Counted from the stretch's first letter, positions 7,231 through 16,289 are shown. The stretch: 64,000 nucleotides of DNA from Streptomyces werraensis (GCA_014656175.1 BNBX01000003.1:595389-659388); one strand, 5' to 3'. Notes: generated by a model not told the origin, from the letters alone. Program-made: numbers and translations.

Positions 7231-8439
7231 TCATGTCTCGCCGTCGCGGCGGAACGGACCGGCGGGGGAGGAGCCGCCGCCCTCGACGCCCGCCCGCCGG
7301 CGTCGACGCGTGTTCAACCGGGCCGCCTGGCGCGTCAGATGGTCGCGTTCGGCGAGGTTGGACGCCTTGAGCGCTGCCTCCGCGTACAGCGCCGCCGCCG
7401 TCTCCGGGTCGCCGTCGCGCTCGTGGAGGTACGCCGCGACCGCCGCGTACCGGGGCAGCGAGTCGTCCAGTTGCGCGAGTTCCGCAAGCCCCGCCCGCGG
7501 CCCGTCCGCCTCGCCGACGGCCACCGCGCGGTTGAGCCGCACCACCGGGCTGTCGGTCAGCCGGACCAGTTCGTCGTACCACTCGACGATCTGCGTCCAG
7601 TCCGTCTCCCCGGTGCTCGGCGCGTCCGCGTGCAGCGCCGCGACGGCGGCCTGCGCCTGGAACTCGCCCAGCCGGTCACGGGCCAGGGCCGCCTGGAGGA
7701 TGCCGACACCCTCGGCGATCAGACTCGTGTCCCACCGGCTCCGGTCCTGCTCGGCGAGCGGCACCAGACTCCCGTCGGGCGCGGTACGGGCCGCCCGCCG
7801 CGCGTGGTGGAGCAGCATGAGCGAGAGCAGCCCCGCCACCTCCGGGTGGTCGATCACGGCCGCGAGCTGCCGGGTGAGCCGGATCGCCTCGGCCGCCAGG
7901 TCCACATCGCCCGAGTAGCCCTCGTTGAACACCAGGTACAGCACCCGCAGCACCGTGGACACGTCCCCGGGCCGGTCGAACCGCACGCCGGAGACGGTGC
8001 GCTTCGCGCGGCTGATGCGCTGCGCCATCGTCGCCTCCGGCACCACGTACGCCTGCGCGATCTGACGCGTGGTGAGGCCGCCCACCGCCCGCAGGGTGAG
8101 CGCGACCGCGGACGCCGGCGTCAGCGACGGGTGGGTGCACAGGAAGTACAGCTGGAGCGTGTCGTCCACCGAGGGCGCGGGCCCGGGCGGCGGCTCCTCC
8201 TCGGCCCGGTCCTCACGCCTGCGCCGCGCGGTGTCCGCCCGCGTCGCGTCGAGGAACCGGCGCCAGGCCACGGTGACCAGCCAGCCCTGCGGATCGCGCG
8301 GCGGGGCGTCCGGCCACACGCGCACCGCCTCCACCAGCGCGTCCTCGGCCGCCGCGAAGCCGGCACCGCGGCGGACGAGGATCCCGAGGACACGCGGTGT
8401 GAGCGCCCTCAGCAGCGCCTCGTTCATCGGCAAGGTCAC
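7231..8439 (-). CDS. ECF-type RNA polymerase sigma factor with C-terminal DUF6596-like extension
   Basis: The first 80 residues contain sigma region 2 (FAAAEDALVEAVRVWPDAPP with RDPQGWLVTVAWRRFLDATR) and residues about 110-160 contain region 4 (LTTRQIAQAYVVPEATMAQR). The long C-terminal half is helical, with NEGYSGDVDLAAEAIRLTR and VVRLNRAVAVGEADGP, matching the extension seen in YCII-linked ECF factors. The GTG at 8439 overlaps the stop of the YCII gene as GTGA, so the two are translationally coupled. I read the extension as a regulatory domain replacing a classical anti-sigma factor. Confidence 0.9.
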   Translation of the reverse strand: MTLPMNEALLRALTPRVLGILVRRGAGFAAAEDALVEAVRVWPDAPPRDPQGWLVTVAWRRFLDATRADTARRRREDRAEEEPPPGPAPSVDDTLQLYFLCTHPSLTPASAVALTLRAVGGLTTRQIAQAYVVPEATMAQRISRAKRTVSGVRFDRPGDVSTVLRVLYLVFNEGYSGDVDLAAEAIRLTRQLAAVIDHPEVAGLLSLMLLHHARRAARTAPDGSLVPLAEQDRSRWDTSLIAEGVGILQAALARDRLGEFQAQAAVAALHADAPSTGETDWTQIVEWYDELVRLTDSPVVRLNRAVAVGEADGPRAGLAELAQLDDSLPRYAAVAAYLHERDGDPETAAALYAEAALKASNLAERDHLTRQAARLNTRRRRRAGVEGGGSSPAGPFRRDGET

Positions 8440-8843
8440 TCGGTGACGGTGGGGTGCGCGGTCAGGAAGGGCCGCACCTCCAGCCACTCGTGGATCGGCC
8501 GGCCGCCCGCGCCGGGCGCGGCCGACAGCTCCCCGGCCAGTTCGACGGCGCGCTCGTGGCTGTCGACGTCGATCACCATCCAGCCGGCGATGAGGTCCTT
8601 GGTCTCGGCGAACGGCCCGTCGGTCACGGGCGGGCGCCCCTCGCCGTCGTACCGCACCCACGACCCCTCGGGCGCCAGCGCCTGGCCGTCGACGAACTCG
8701 CCGGTCTTCTCCAGCCGGGCGGCGAAGTCGTTCATGTACTGCACATGGGCCGAGATCTCCTCCGGGGTCCACTGGTCCATGGGGACGTCGTTCACCGGGG
8801 CCGGGGCGCCGCGGTAGTGCTTCAGCAGCAGGTACTTGGCCAT
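8436..8843 (-). CDS. YCII-related (DGPF) protein paired with ECF sigma factor
   Basis: This 135-residue protein contains the DGPF motif in VTDGPFAETKDLIAGWMVI and the ferredoxin-like YCII fold (MAKYLLLKHYRG at the N-terminus, DVDSHERAVELAGEL later). The start at 8843 has GAGGAGAG upstream; an in-frame extension to 8927 has no support. It lies immediately before the sigma-factor gene with a GTGA overlap. YCII proteins with such sigma factors are thought to sense or act on a small molecule that controls the sigma; the ligand is unknown. Confidence 0.9.
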   Translation of the reverse strand: MAKYLLLKHYRGAPAPVNDVPMDQWTPEEISAHVQYMNDFAARLEKTGEFVDGQALAPEGSWVRYDGEGRPPVTDGPFAETKDLIAGWMVIDVDSHERAVELAGELSAAPGAGGRPIHEWLEVRPFLTAHPTVTE

Positions 8844-9046
8844 GACGGTTCTCTCCTCGTGCCGGTGCGACCCATTGTCGTCGCGTTCACACCGGGGACG
8901 GAGCCGGACGCGGGTTCTCGACATCACCGCCGAAGAACTTTCCGCGGGGTTCCGGACGGGATGCCGCGGCGCCTCGACGGGATGCGGGCACCGCGCCGCG
9001 TGTGCAAGGTGGAGGGGTCCTAGGCCGCCGGGCCACGGGAGCCACC

Positions 9047-10273
9047 ATGTCTTACGACAACCTGGTCATCGTGCTCGCGGTGGCCGCGGCCGTCCCGTTC
9101 CTGCTCGCCCTGGCGCCTCGCGTGCGGCTGCCCGGCCCGGTCCTGGAGATCGTGGCCGGCGTCGTCCTCGGGCCGGCGGTCCTGGACTGGGTGCGGCCGG
9201 ACGGGACGGTCGAGGCGCTGTCCGTCATCGGGCTGAGTTTCCTGCTGTTCCTCGCCGGACTGGAGATCGACCTCGAACGGTGGCAGGGACCGGCCGCACG
9301 GCTCGTCGCCCTGGGTCTGGCCGGCACGGTCGCCCTCGCCGCCACCGTCGGCTGGTCGCTCGACCTCGCCGGGCTGGTGGAGAGCCCGCTGCTGGTCGGC
9401 ATCGCCCTGGTGGCCACCTCCCTCGGACTGCTCATCCCGGTCCTCAAGGACGCCGGCGCGGCCGACCGCCCGGTCGGGCAACTCGTCATCGGGGGAGCGT
9501 CCGCCGGGGAGTTCTGCGCGGTGATCCTGCTGTCGCTGTTCTTCTCCGAGCACGCCTCCGGCCTCGCCTCACGGCTGCTCCTGCTGCTCGGCCTGGCCTG
9601 CCTGACGGTGCTCGTCGTCGTGACGTCGATCCGCGCCACCCGCTCCCGGTGGCTGTCCAGGACCGTGACCGGCCTGGCGGACACCAGCGCCCAGATCCGG
9701 GTGCGGCTGACGATGCTGCTCATCGTCGGCCTGTCCGCGCTGGCCATGCACCTCGGCTTCGAGGCCGTCCTGGGCGCCTTCGTCGCCGGGGCCGTCCTCC
9801 GCCTGGTCGACCCGGACGCCGAGACCCGGCACCCCCAGTTCCACACCAAGCTTGACGGCATCGGCTACGGCTTCCTCGTCCCGGTCTTCTTCGTCACCAG
9901 CGGCGTCCAGTTCGACCTCGTGGCGCTGTTCGCCGACGCCGGCACCGTCCTGCGGGTGCCGCTGTTCCTCGCGGCCCTGCTGCTCGTCCGCGGACTTCCC
10001 GTCCTGCTCTACCGCCGGGCGGGTCTCTCGCGCGCGGAACTCGTCGCCGCCGGGCTCCTCCAGGCCACGTCCCTGCCGCTGATCGTGGCGGCAACGACGA
10101 TCGGCGTGCGGCTCGACGCGATCCGGCCGGAGAACGCGGCGGCGCTGGTGGCGGCGGGCCTCCTGTCCGTCATCGTCTTCCCACTGGTGGCCCTGCCCCT
10201 GCTCGCCCGCACCACCGCCACACCCGGCCAGAACGACGGCCCCACCGGGACACCGGACCGCCCGCACTCCTGA
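9047..10273 (+). CDS. CPA2-family cation:proton antiporter
   Basis: The protein is almost entirely transmembrane, with about 12 hydrophobic segments. It resembles the Na+/H+ exchanger (KefB/GerN) family: LPGPVLEIVAGVVLGPAVL near the N-terminus, FLLFLAGLEIDLERW with the family-typical Glu/Asp pair, GASAGEFCAVILL, and AVLGAFVAGAVLRLVD. There is no C-terminal TrkA-N domain, so it is a short form of about 408 residues. ATG 9047 is preceded by GGGAG; the earlier in-frame GTG at 9002 adds a non-membrane stretch and is unlikely. It exchanges Na+ or K+ for protons. Confidence 0.9.
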   Translation: MSYDNLVIVLAVAAAVPFLLALAPRVRLPGPVLEIVAGVVLGPAVLDWVRPDGTVEALSVIGLSFLLFLAGLEIDLERWQGPAARLVALGLAGTVALAATVGWSLDLAGLVESPLLVGIALVATSLGLLIPVLKDAGAADRPVGQLVIGGASAGEFCAVILLSLFFSEHASGLASRLLLLLGLACLTVLVVVTSIRATRSRWLSRTVTGLADTSAQIRVRLTMLLIVGLSALAMHLGFEAVLGAFVAGAVLRLVDPDAETRHPQFHTKLDGIGYGFLVPVFFVTSGVQFDLVALFADAGTVLRVPLFLAALLLVRGLPVLLYRRAGLSRAELVAAGLLQATSLPLIVAATTIGVRLDAIRPENAAALVAAGLLSVIVFPLVALPLLARTTATPGQNDGPTGTPDRPHS

Positions 10274-10327
10274 GCGACGTACGGCGCCGTCCTTGCGCTC
10301 CGCGCCGTCACCGGCCAGGCTGGTGAC

Positions 10328-10909
10328 ATGAGGCACGCGTTCCCCGGTGGCACCCCCGCACTCGACTTCCTGGGCACGCTGCGCTTCCGGCACCGCGCCG
10401 AACCCCGGGAGGACCTCGACTCCCCGGCGAGCCTCGGTTCGTGGTTCCGTGAGGCGGGCATCACCGTGGACGACGTTCCCGCCGGACCGGCCGACCTGCG
10501 GAAGGCGCTGGCCTTGCGGGAGGCGGTCCACCGGCTGGTCCGGGCCGCCATGGCGGGCGAGGACTGAGACCGGGACGCGCTGGCCCTGGTGAACGAGTAC
10601 GCGCCCAAGCCGACCCCGGTGCCCCGGCTCACCCCCGCCGGACTCCAGGTGGACGCCACCGTCGAGCAGGGGCTCGCCCACGTCGCCCGGGACGCCGTCC
10701 TGACGCTGAGCGGTCCCGACCTGCCGCTGCTCAAGGAGTGCGGCAATCCCGAGTGCTCGCAGGTCTTCGTCGACCGCTCCCGTGGCGCGCGCCGCGAGTG
10801 GTGCGCCATGGACCCCTGCGGCAACAAGATCAAGGCCGCCGCCTACCGCGCCCGCAAGCGGGCGAACGGACCGCTCGCGGCCGGGAGGTCCGGCCGGCCC
10901 TTCGCGTAG
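10328..10909 (+). pseudogene. ABATE-domain/CGNR zinc-finger protein interrupted by an in-frame TGA
   Basis: Codons 1-79 encode the start of an ABATE (putative stress-response) domain (GGTPALDFLGTLRFRHRAEP). A TGA at 10565-10567 stops it. The same frame then continues without interruption (DRDALALVNEYAPKPTPVPR) to a complete CGNR zinc finger: CGNPECSQVF, then WCAMDPCGNKIKAAAYRAR. Both halves are in one frame and total 193 codons, the normal family length, so a single CGA-to-TGA change would explain the break. A GTG at 10589 could restart translation of the zinc finger alone. I call it a pseudogene, with readthrough or restart as alternatives. Confidence 0.8.
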
Positions 10910-11133
10910 GCCGGTACCCGTACAGCCTCGATTCGCCGCCCAGGCACGGTGGTTGACTCCTTCGTCGGCCGACCCGCCGTCGCCCGGCGCGAAGGGCCGG
11001 GCCGCCCGTGCGAAGCTGGTCACATCCTCGAGACCGGGCCGGCCGGAACCGCGCCGTGCGCCGGGCGGTATCCGGCACCGGACGGATGCCGACGGACGCA
11101 CGGCGGACCGGCCGGGCCGGAGGGAGACCGATC

Positions 11134-12060
11134 ATGCCTTCTCCGTCCGTCCTCGTCACCGGAGCCGGCGGTGTGGGCCGCGCGGTGATCGAACACCTGC
11201 GCGCGGACGACGTACCGGTACGGGTCCTGGTCCGTCGCGACGACGAACGGGCGGCGGCGCTGCGCCGGCTCGGTGCGGAGGTGGTCCTCGGCGACCTCAC
11301 CCGGCCCGAGACCGTCGCCGCCGCCCTGCGGGACATCGACCGCATGTACTTCGCCATGCCGGTGTCCCGTGACCACCTGCTGGCCGCCACCGTCGTGGCG
11401 AGCGTGGCCCGGGAGTACGGCGACCTGGACGTCCTCGTCGGCATGTCCCAGATGACGGTGTCGCAGATGACGGCCACCAGCACCGACGAATCCCACCAGC
11501 AGCGCCTGCACTGGCTGGCCGAGCAGGTGCTCGACTGGTCGGGCCTGCCCGTGGTGCACGTCCGGCCCACCTCGTTCCTCGACAACCCGCTCTTCACGGA
11601 CCTCGCCGCCCGGTCGATCCAGGCGGACGGCACGCTCGCCCTGCCCTTCGGCAGCGGACGTACGTCCCCCGTCGCGGTCGCCGACGTCGCCCGGGTCGTG
11701 GCCGCGCTGCTGGCCGACCGGCACAGTCACCTGGACCACGTCTACGAGCTGACCGGCCCGCGGGCGATGGACATGACGGAGATGGCCGGGGAGTACTCCC
11801 GGGCGCTCGGCCGGTCCGTCGTCTACGCGGACGTGCCCCCGGAGCGGTGGCGGGACGAAGTCCTCTCCCGGGCGGGGCTGCCCCCGCACATCGAGGACCA
11901 CATCGTCACCATGTGCCGGCTGCACCGGCAGAACCGCTACGACCGGGCCACCGACGACGTCGAGCGGGTGACGGGCGTACCGGCCCAGGCCGTCGAGGAC
12001 TTCGTCGCCGCCCGCCGCGACCGGTTCCTCGCCCCGCAGTCGGCGGAACCCCTCGACTGA
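11134..12060 (+). CDS. NmrA-like NAD(P)-binding protein (atypical SDR)
   Basis: The 308-residue protein begins with a Rossmann motif, VLVTGAGGVGRAVIEHL, followed by VRVLVRRDDERAAALRRLGA and VVLGDLTRPETVAAAL, typical of NmrA/atypical SDRs. Near the middle HVRPTSFLDNPLF matches the substrate-side motif, and there is no YxxxK triad. These proteins are NADPH sensors or quinone reductases of the QorB type. The ATG at 11134 has GGAGGGAG upstream. It stands alone on the plus strand facing the DUF2254 gene. Confidence 0.87.
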   Translation: MPSPSVLVTGAGGVGRAVIEHLRADDVPVRVLVRRDDERAAALRRLGAEVVLGDLTRPETVAAALRDIDRMYFAMPVSRDHLLAATVVASVAREYGDLDVLVGMSQMTVSQMTATSTDESHQQRLHWLAEQVLDWSGLPVVHVRPTSFLDNPLFTDLAARSIQADGTLALPFGSGRTSPVAVADVARVVAALLADRHSHLDHVYELTGPRAMDMTEMAGEYSRALGRSVVYADVPPERWRDEVLSRAGLPPHIEDHIVTMCRLHRQNRYDRATDDVERVTGVPAQAVEDFVAARRDRFLAPQSAEPLD

Positions 12061-12079
12061 CCCCGCCTCCCCGGCCGGT

Positions 12080-13393
12080 TCACCGGGGACCGTGACGCGG
12101 CAGGGCGTCGGGGGAGGGGCTCCCGCCTCCGATGCCCTGACGGTCCCCGGTGCGGGCCAGCGAGCGGCGGACGGCGTCGGGGAACTCCCGCTCCACGGCG
12201 GTGTCGAGCAGCGCGAGCTGGCGGCGCACCGCGGGACGCCGCTCGGGCGGCACACCCTCCAGCAGGCCGTCCAGCAGGGCCCGCAGACGCCGGCACACCT
12301 GGAGCGACCCGATGCCGTACTCGCGGACCTCCGTCACGCCGAGTTCGAGATACTCCTCCCAGCTCCGCCCCGGTACGACGACACGCGGCACGCCGTCGGA
12401 GTCGCCGAGCACGTGCCGGCCTCTCAGCTCGGACCGGCCCACCGCGTGCAGGAACGCGTCGACGTGATTGAGGACCTGCACGGCGGTGGTCGGGTCGTTC
12501 ACCGCCGAGGACAGGGCCCGGGTGGCGATGTCGGCCAGCACCCGCAGCGCGAAGGCGGGATCCTGCTCGACGGTCCGCTCGGCGCCCAGCGCCACCATCC
12601 CGGCCAGCCGGTGCGGCTCGGGCGGGGTGCGGGGCTCCCCGTGGACCTCGAGCAGCACGCCTCCAGGAGGGACGAAGTCACCCACGCGGTGCGCCACCAC
12701 CAGTACGCAGTCGTGGCGCGCGGCGAACCTCACCAGCCCGGCCACGTCCGTCCCCTGGAACGCCCCGCCGTCGGCGGACCGCACCACCTCGGCCGGCGTG
12801 CCACGGCCCGCGTGGGTCTCCCCGCCGAGCAGGCTGCACCGCCCCTGCGCCTGCACCGAGGTGCCCAGCACGCGCAGGCCGGTGCGGCGGACCCGGTCGG
12901 CGACGGCCACGGGACGCAGATCGTGGACGAACCGGTTGAGGTACACCAGCAGCATCACCAGACTGACCGCGACGGCCAGGCCGGCCAGGGTGACGCCGAG
13001 ATCGGGCACCGTGTCCGGGCCGATCCGGCGCAGCAGGGTGAACGCGAAGGCGAAGGTCCCGGCGAAGAGGGACAGCACGGCCTTCTGGAGCCGGTTCCGG
13101 TACCACAGCCGCATGTAGCGCGGGGACAGCGTGCCGGTGGCCTGCTGGACGACCAGCACACCGATCGTGACGACGAACCCCAGCAGGGCCACCATGGCGC
13201 CCACGATGGCGGTCAGCACGCCCGTCGCCGTGGCGGCGGTGTACCGCCAGCCGGTGGGGATGCCCACCATGTCGTCCAGCGCCAGTGCGGCCTCGCCCAG
13301 AAGAGCCCCCAGAACCAGGCCGAGCACCGGCAGGATCCACAGGCTCGTCCTGACGTACTGCCCCAGCTGGAACCGGAAGGACCAGGTGGGCAT
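12080..13393 (-). CDS. DUF2254 integral membrane protein
   Basis: Four hydrophobic segments occupy the first 165 residues (SLWILPVLGLVLGALLGEAA, GVLTAIVGAMVALLGFVVTI, and two more), followed by a soluble domain of about 270 residues. The loop RYMRLWYRNRLQKAVLSLF and the later ALSSAVNDPTTAVQVLNHVD are characteristic of DUF2254. The function is unknown; the second motif suggests a conserved polar surface facing the cytoplasm. The ATG has GGAGG upstream. It converges with the NmrA-like gene, with only 19 bases between stops. Confidence 0.88.
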   Translation of the reverse strand: MPTWSFRFQLGQYVRTSLWILPVLGLVLGALLGEAALALDDMVGIPTGWRYTAATATGVLTAIVGAMVALLGFVVTIGVLVVQQATGTLSPRYMRLWYRNRLQKAVLSLFAGTFAFAFTLLRRIGPDTVPDLGVTLAGLAVAVSLVMLLVYLNRFVHDLRPVAVADRVRRTGLRVLGTSVQAQGRCSLLGGETHAGRGTPAEVVRSADGGAFQGTDVAGLVRFAARHDCVLVVAHRVGDFVPPGGVLLEVHGEPRTPPEPHRLAGMVALGAERTVEQDPAFALRVLADIATRALSSAVNDPTTAVQVLNHVDAFLHAVGRSELRGRHVLGDSDGVPRVVVPGRSWEEYLELGVTEVREYGIGSLQVCRRLRALLDGLLEGVPPERRPAVRRQLALLDTAVEREFPDAVRRSLARTGDRQGIGGGSPSPDALPRHGPR

Positions 13394-13494
13394 GGTCGGC
13401 CTCCGCAGTGCCCGGGAACGGGCGGACGCGGTTCACGCTACCGCCGGTGCACGGCCGGCGCAGGGCCGCGACCGCCGGCTCCGACGCATGCTCG

Positions 13495-13558
13495 TCACCT
13501 GTTTAACAGGTGACGCGGCGCGTGCCCATACTCGGCACCCACCTGACCGACCGGTCAG
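13495..13558. promoter_or_regulatory. Two palindromes between divergent DUF2254 and 59-residue protein genes
   Basis: TCACCTGT (13495-13502) and ACAGGTGA (13506-13513) are perfect inverted arms around TTA. A second palindrome, CTGACC (13543-13548) and GGTCAG (13553-13558), follows 29 bases on. Both lie in the 194-base divergent spacer, upstream of the small-protein start at 13588. They look like operator sites. No adjacent regulator gene explains them. Confidence 0.5.
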
Positions 13559-13587
13559 GCAGCAGTCCTCGGACAAGGAGCAGGCGC

Positions 13588-13767
13588 ATGGACCAGGTGC
13601 GCGGACCCGAGCATCCGGCGGAGGCGCGCCGCAGGGCGCGCTTCTCGAAACTGCCCGCGCGGATCCGGCTCGAGGACACCGTGGCGGAGCGGCCCGCCGC
13701 GCCCCATGCCTCGGCGGACGCCGCCGTCACCCCGGACTGGTGGCTCATCCGCATGGGCGGCATCTGA
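13588..13767 (+). CDS. Hypothetical 59-residue protein
   Basis: A short reading frame starts at ATG 13588 behind AAGGAG with 7-base spacing. It encodes an Arg/Ala-rich N-terminus (PAEARRRARFSKLPARIRLE) and ends in the aromatic stretch TPDWWLIRMGGI. It has no membrane segment or cysteines. I do not recognise a family with certainty, though the sharp ribosome binding site, codon-position GC bias and upstream palindromes suggest a real gene. Function unknown. Confidence 0.6.
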   Translation: MDQVRGPEHPAEARRRARFSKLPARIRLEDTVAERPAAPHASADAAVTPDWWLIRMGGI

Positions 13768-14139
13768 GCCCTCGCCCGGGCCGCCCGGCGCGCCCTCCGA
13801 GCGGCGCGCCCATGCCCTCAGGGAAGGCCGTCATGTTCCCCGGCAGGACCGCCCTCCGTCTGACTTCGCTCGCGGCCGCCGCATCGGTCGCCGTCAGCTG
13901 CTTCCTGGGCGTGTTCTGTCCTCACGGCCACGTGCCGGCGCCCCACGGAGACGCCCGACCGTCCGGCCCGCCACGCCGGACGATCGCCCGTCCCGAAGCC
14001 CTCCCGATGCATCTTTTCCGGAGTCGGACGCCTCCTCGCAGGATGATTACGCCGGATTTGGCGGGATCGGACGTGATGTCCGACCATTACTCCGGCCCGG
14101 CGATCCCGGGCACCAGTTCGACGAGAGGCGCACCACCCC
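13768..14139. other. Region without a convincing gene, upstream of amino-acid permease
   Basis: No frame here has a good start, length and codon bias. An ATG at 13834 would begin with a signal-peptide-like stretch (LTSLAAAASVAVSCFLGVFC), but its frame then turns Arg/Pro-rich and runs into the permease gene out of frame, so I do not call it. TCGGAC (14067-14072) and GTCCGA (14078-14083) form an inverted repeat about 60 bases before the permease start and may be an operator. Confidence 0.4.
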
Positions 14140-15561
14140 ATGCACGTCACCGGAACCGTCCCCCCGCCGGCTCCGGCCCCGCAGGACACCCCCGGCGGCC
14201 CCGCCCACCCCGACGGCGCCCCGGAGGGGACGGAACGGCGCGCCCGCCGCTTCGGACTGCCCGTCGCCACCGCGCTGGTCATGGGCAACATCATCGGCGG
14301 CGGCATCTTCCTGCTCCCGGCGTCCATCGCCCCGTACGGCACGATCAGCCTCGTCGCCTTCGGCGTGCTGACGGTCGGCGCGATCGCCCTGGCCCTGGTC
14401 TTCGGCCGCCTCGCCGAACGGGACCCGCGCACCGGCGGCCCGTACGTGTACGCCCGTGAGGCCTTCGGCGACTTCGCCGGCTTCCTCGCCGCCTGGGCGT
14501 ACTGGATCACCACCTGGGTGTCCAACGCGGCCCTCGCCGTGGCCGCCGTCGGCTACCTCGACGTGCTGATCCCCGTCGGCGAGCACCGCTGGACCGCCTG
14601 CCTCGCGGCCCTCGTCATCCAGTGGCTGCCCGCCCTCGCCAACTACGCGGGCACCCGCTACGTCGGCGCCGTGCAGGTCGTGTCCACGGTGCTCAAGCTG
14701 GTGCCGCTGCTGCTCGTCGCCGTCGGCGGACTCCTCTTCTTCGACGCCGACAACCTCGGGCCCTTCCGGGCGAGCGGGGACAGCGCGATGGGCGCGGTCT
14801 CCGCCGCGGCCGCCATCCTGCTCTTCTCCTACCTCGGCGTGGAGTCCGCCGCCGTCAGCGCCGGCGAGGTGCGCGACCCCCGGCGCACCGTCGGACGCGC
14901 CACCGTCATCGGCACCGCCGGAGCGGCGGTCGTCTACCTGCTGGGCACCCTCGCCGTCTTCGGCACGGTCGCCCACGAGCGGCTCGTCGAGTCCGGCGCG
15001 CCGTTCTCGGACGCCGTCGACGGCATGTTCGGCGGCGCGTGGGGCGGCTGGGCCGTGGCGCTCGCCGCGCTGGTGTCCATGACCGGCTGCCTCAACGGCT
15101 GGACGCTTCTCAGCGCTCAGACCTCCTACGCCGCCGCCAAGGACGGGCTGTTCCCCGCGCCCCTGGCCCGCAAGCGGCGTGGCGTGCCGACGGTGGGCGT
15201 CGGCGTCACCGTGCTCCTCGCCTCGCTGCTCACGGTGTACAACTACGCCTCCGGCACGGCCCGGGTGTTCGAGACGCTGGTCCTGGTCACCACCTTCACC
15301 GCGACCGTCCCGTACCTGCTCGCGACGGCCGCGCAGCTCTACCACCTCGTCTCCGGGCAGCGGGACCGCGTCGACCGCGGGCGCCTGGTCCGCGACCTGG
15401 TCGTCGCCTCGGTCGCCGCCGCGTTCTCGCTGTGGCTGGTCGCCGGCGCCGGATACCAGGCCGTCTACCAGGGCGTGCTGTTCCTCTTCGGCGGCGTGCT
15501 GGTGTACGCCGTCATGGCGGCCCGCCGGCAGCGGGCGGCGACCCGCACCGCCGGCCGGTGA
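14140..15561 (+). CDS. APC-superfamily amino acid permease/antiporter (AdiC/ArcD-like)
   Basis: The 473-residue protein has a soluble, Pro-rich first 35 residues and then about 12 transmembrane segments. The hallmark GNIIGGGIFLLPASIAPYG in helix 1 is the substrate-binding unwound helix of APC transporters. LLFSYLGVESAAVSAGEVRD in helix 6 matches the basic amino acid/polyamine antiporter group. It probably exchanges or imports an amino acid; the substrate cannot be assigned. The ATG has only a weak ribosome binding site (GAGAGG). A long hairpin follows at 15672. Confidence 0.9.
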   Translation: MHVTGTVPPPAPAPQDTPGGPAHPDGAPEGTERRARRFGLPVATALVMGNIIGGGIFLLPASIAPYGTISLVAFGVLTVGAIALALVFGRLAERDPRTGGPYVYAREAFGDFAGFLAAWAYWITTWVSNAALAVAAVGYLDVLIPVGEHRWTACLAALVIQWLPALANYAGTRYVGAVQVVSTVLKLVPLLLVAVGGLLFFDADNLGPFRASGDSAMGAVSAAAAILLFSYLGVESAAVSAGEVRDPRRTVGRATVIGTAGAAVVYLLGTLAVFGTVAHERLVESGAPFSDAVDGMFGGAWGGWAVALAALVSMTGCLNGWTLLSAQTSYAAAKDGLFPAPLARKRRGVPTVGVGVTVLLASLLTVYNYASGTARVFETLVLVTTFTATVPYLLATAAQLYHLVSGQRDRVDRGRLVRDLVVASVAAAFSLWLVAGAGYQAVYQGVLFLFGGVLVYAVMAARRQRAATRTAGR

Positions 15562-15671
15562 CCGCCGCCGGCGGCGGCCGCGGGTCCTCGTAGCGGGCTC
15601 GAGGCAAATGGGGCAGCTTCCGGCGCAGGGCGTTGCCTCCGGGCGGCCCGGCAGTTGATCCAGAACACGGC

Positions 15672-15710
15672 GCACGTGGGGCGGCCGGTCCTTCCGGCCG
15701 CCTCACGTGC
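15672..15710 (+). terminator. Intrinsic terminator after the amino-acid permease
   Basis: GCACGTG (15672-15678) pairs with CACGTGC (15704-15710) and GGCGGCCGG (15680-15688) pairs with CCGGCCGCC (15694-15702), with one G-T wobble between them and a 5-base loop. The 17-bp stem lies 110 bases after the permease stop and 46 bases before the next start. Confidence 0.8.
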
Positions 15711-15755
15711 TGCCGTGCCGCCCTGTCCCGCTCCTCCCGCCGGAGGCCGCCCGCG

Positions 15756-16289
15756 ATGCACGAACCAGCCGCCCACCCGTCGCCCGAGCCGGACGCCCCA
15801 CGCGTCGCCGAGCGGCGCCTCCCGGAACCCCGCCTGCTCAGCGGCGTCTACGGACTGGTCCTGGCCAGCGCCCTGGCGGCCGCCCTCGACTCACCGGACG
15901 AGCAGACCAGCCCCGGCTCCGACGCCCTGTGGGTGCTGCTCACCGCCGTCGCCGCCGCGGCCGCGCACGGCTACGCGCACGTGCTCTCCCACCGGATGTC
16001 CGCCGAGCCCGGCGGACTGGTGGCCGGCCTGCGCGCCATGATCGCCGAGTGGCCGGTCGTCGCCGCGGCGGTCCCCACGGTCGTCCTGCTGCTCCTCGCG
16101 GTGCCCGACTGGTGGACGGAGGCCAGTGCCGTCGAGGTGGCGCTGGTGGTCAACACCCTGATCCTCGCCGGATGGGGCATGTGGACCGCGCGCCGCGCCG
16201 GCCGTACCTGGCCCGCCTCGCTGCGGGCCGGGGCGGGGGACATGCTGATCGGCCTGGTGATCATCGGCGCGAACGCCGTGATCAAGTAG
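15756..16289 (+). CDS. Hypothetical four-helix membrane protein
   Basis: The 177-residue protein has a polar N-terminus and hydrophobic segments around VYGLVLASALAAAL, WVLLTAVAAAAAHGYAHVL, VVAAAVPTVVLLLLAV, VEVALVVNTLILAGWGMWTA and a C-terminal ADMLIGLVIIGANAVIK-like segment. The motif AAHGYAHVLSHRMS carries two conserved-looking His. The function is unknown. ATG 15756 has GGAGG upstream. Its stop overlaps the convergent MOSC gene by 8 bases. Confidence 0.75.
   Translation: MHEPAAHPSPEPDAPRVAERRLPEPRLLSGVYGLVLASALAAALDSPDEQTSPGSDALWVLLTAVAAAAAHGYAHVLSHRMSAEPGGLVAGLRAMIAEWPVVAAAVPTVVLLLLAVPDWWTEASAVEVALVVNTLILAGWGMWTARRAGRTWPASLRAGAGDMLIGLVIIGANAVIK

Noticed and set aside
13834..14459. Signal-peptide-like frame starting MFPGRTALRLTSLAAA
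   Set aside because: After a plausible signal stretch it turns Arg/Pro-rich and runs out of frame through the permease gene.
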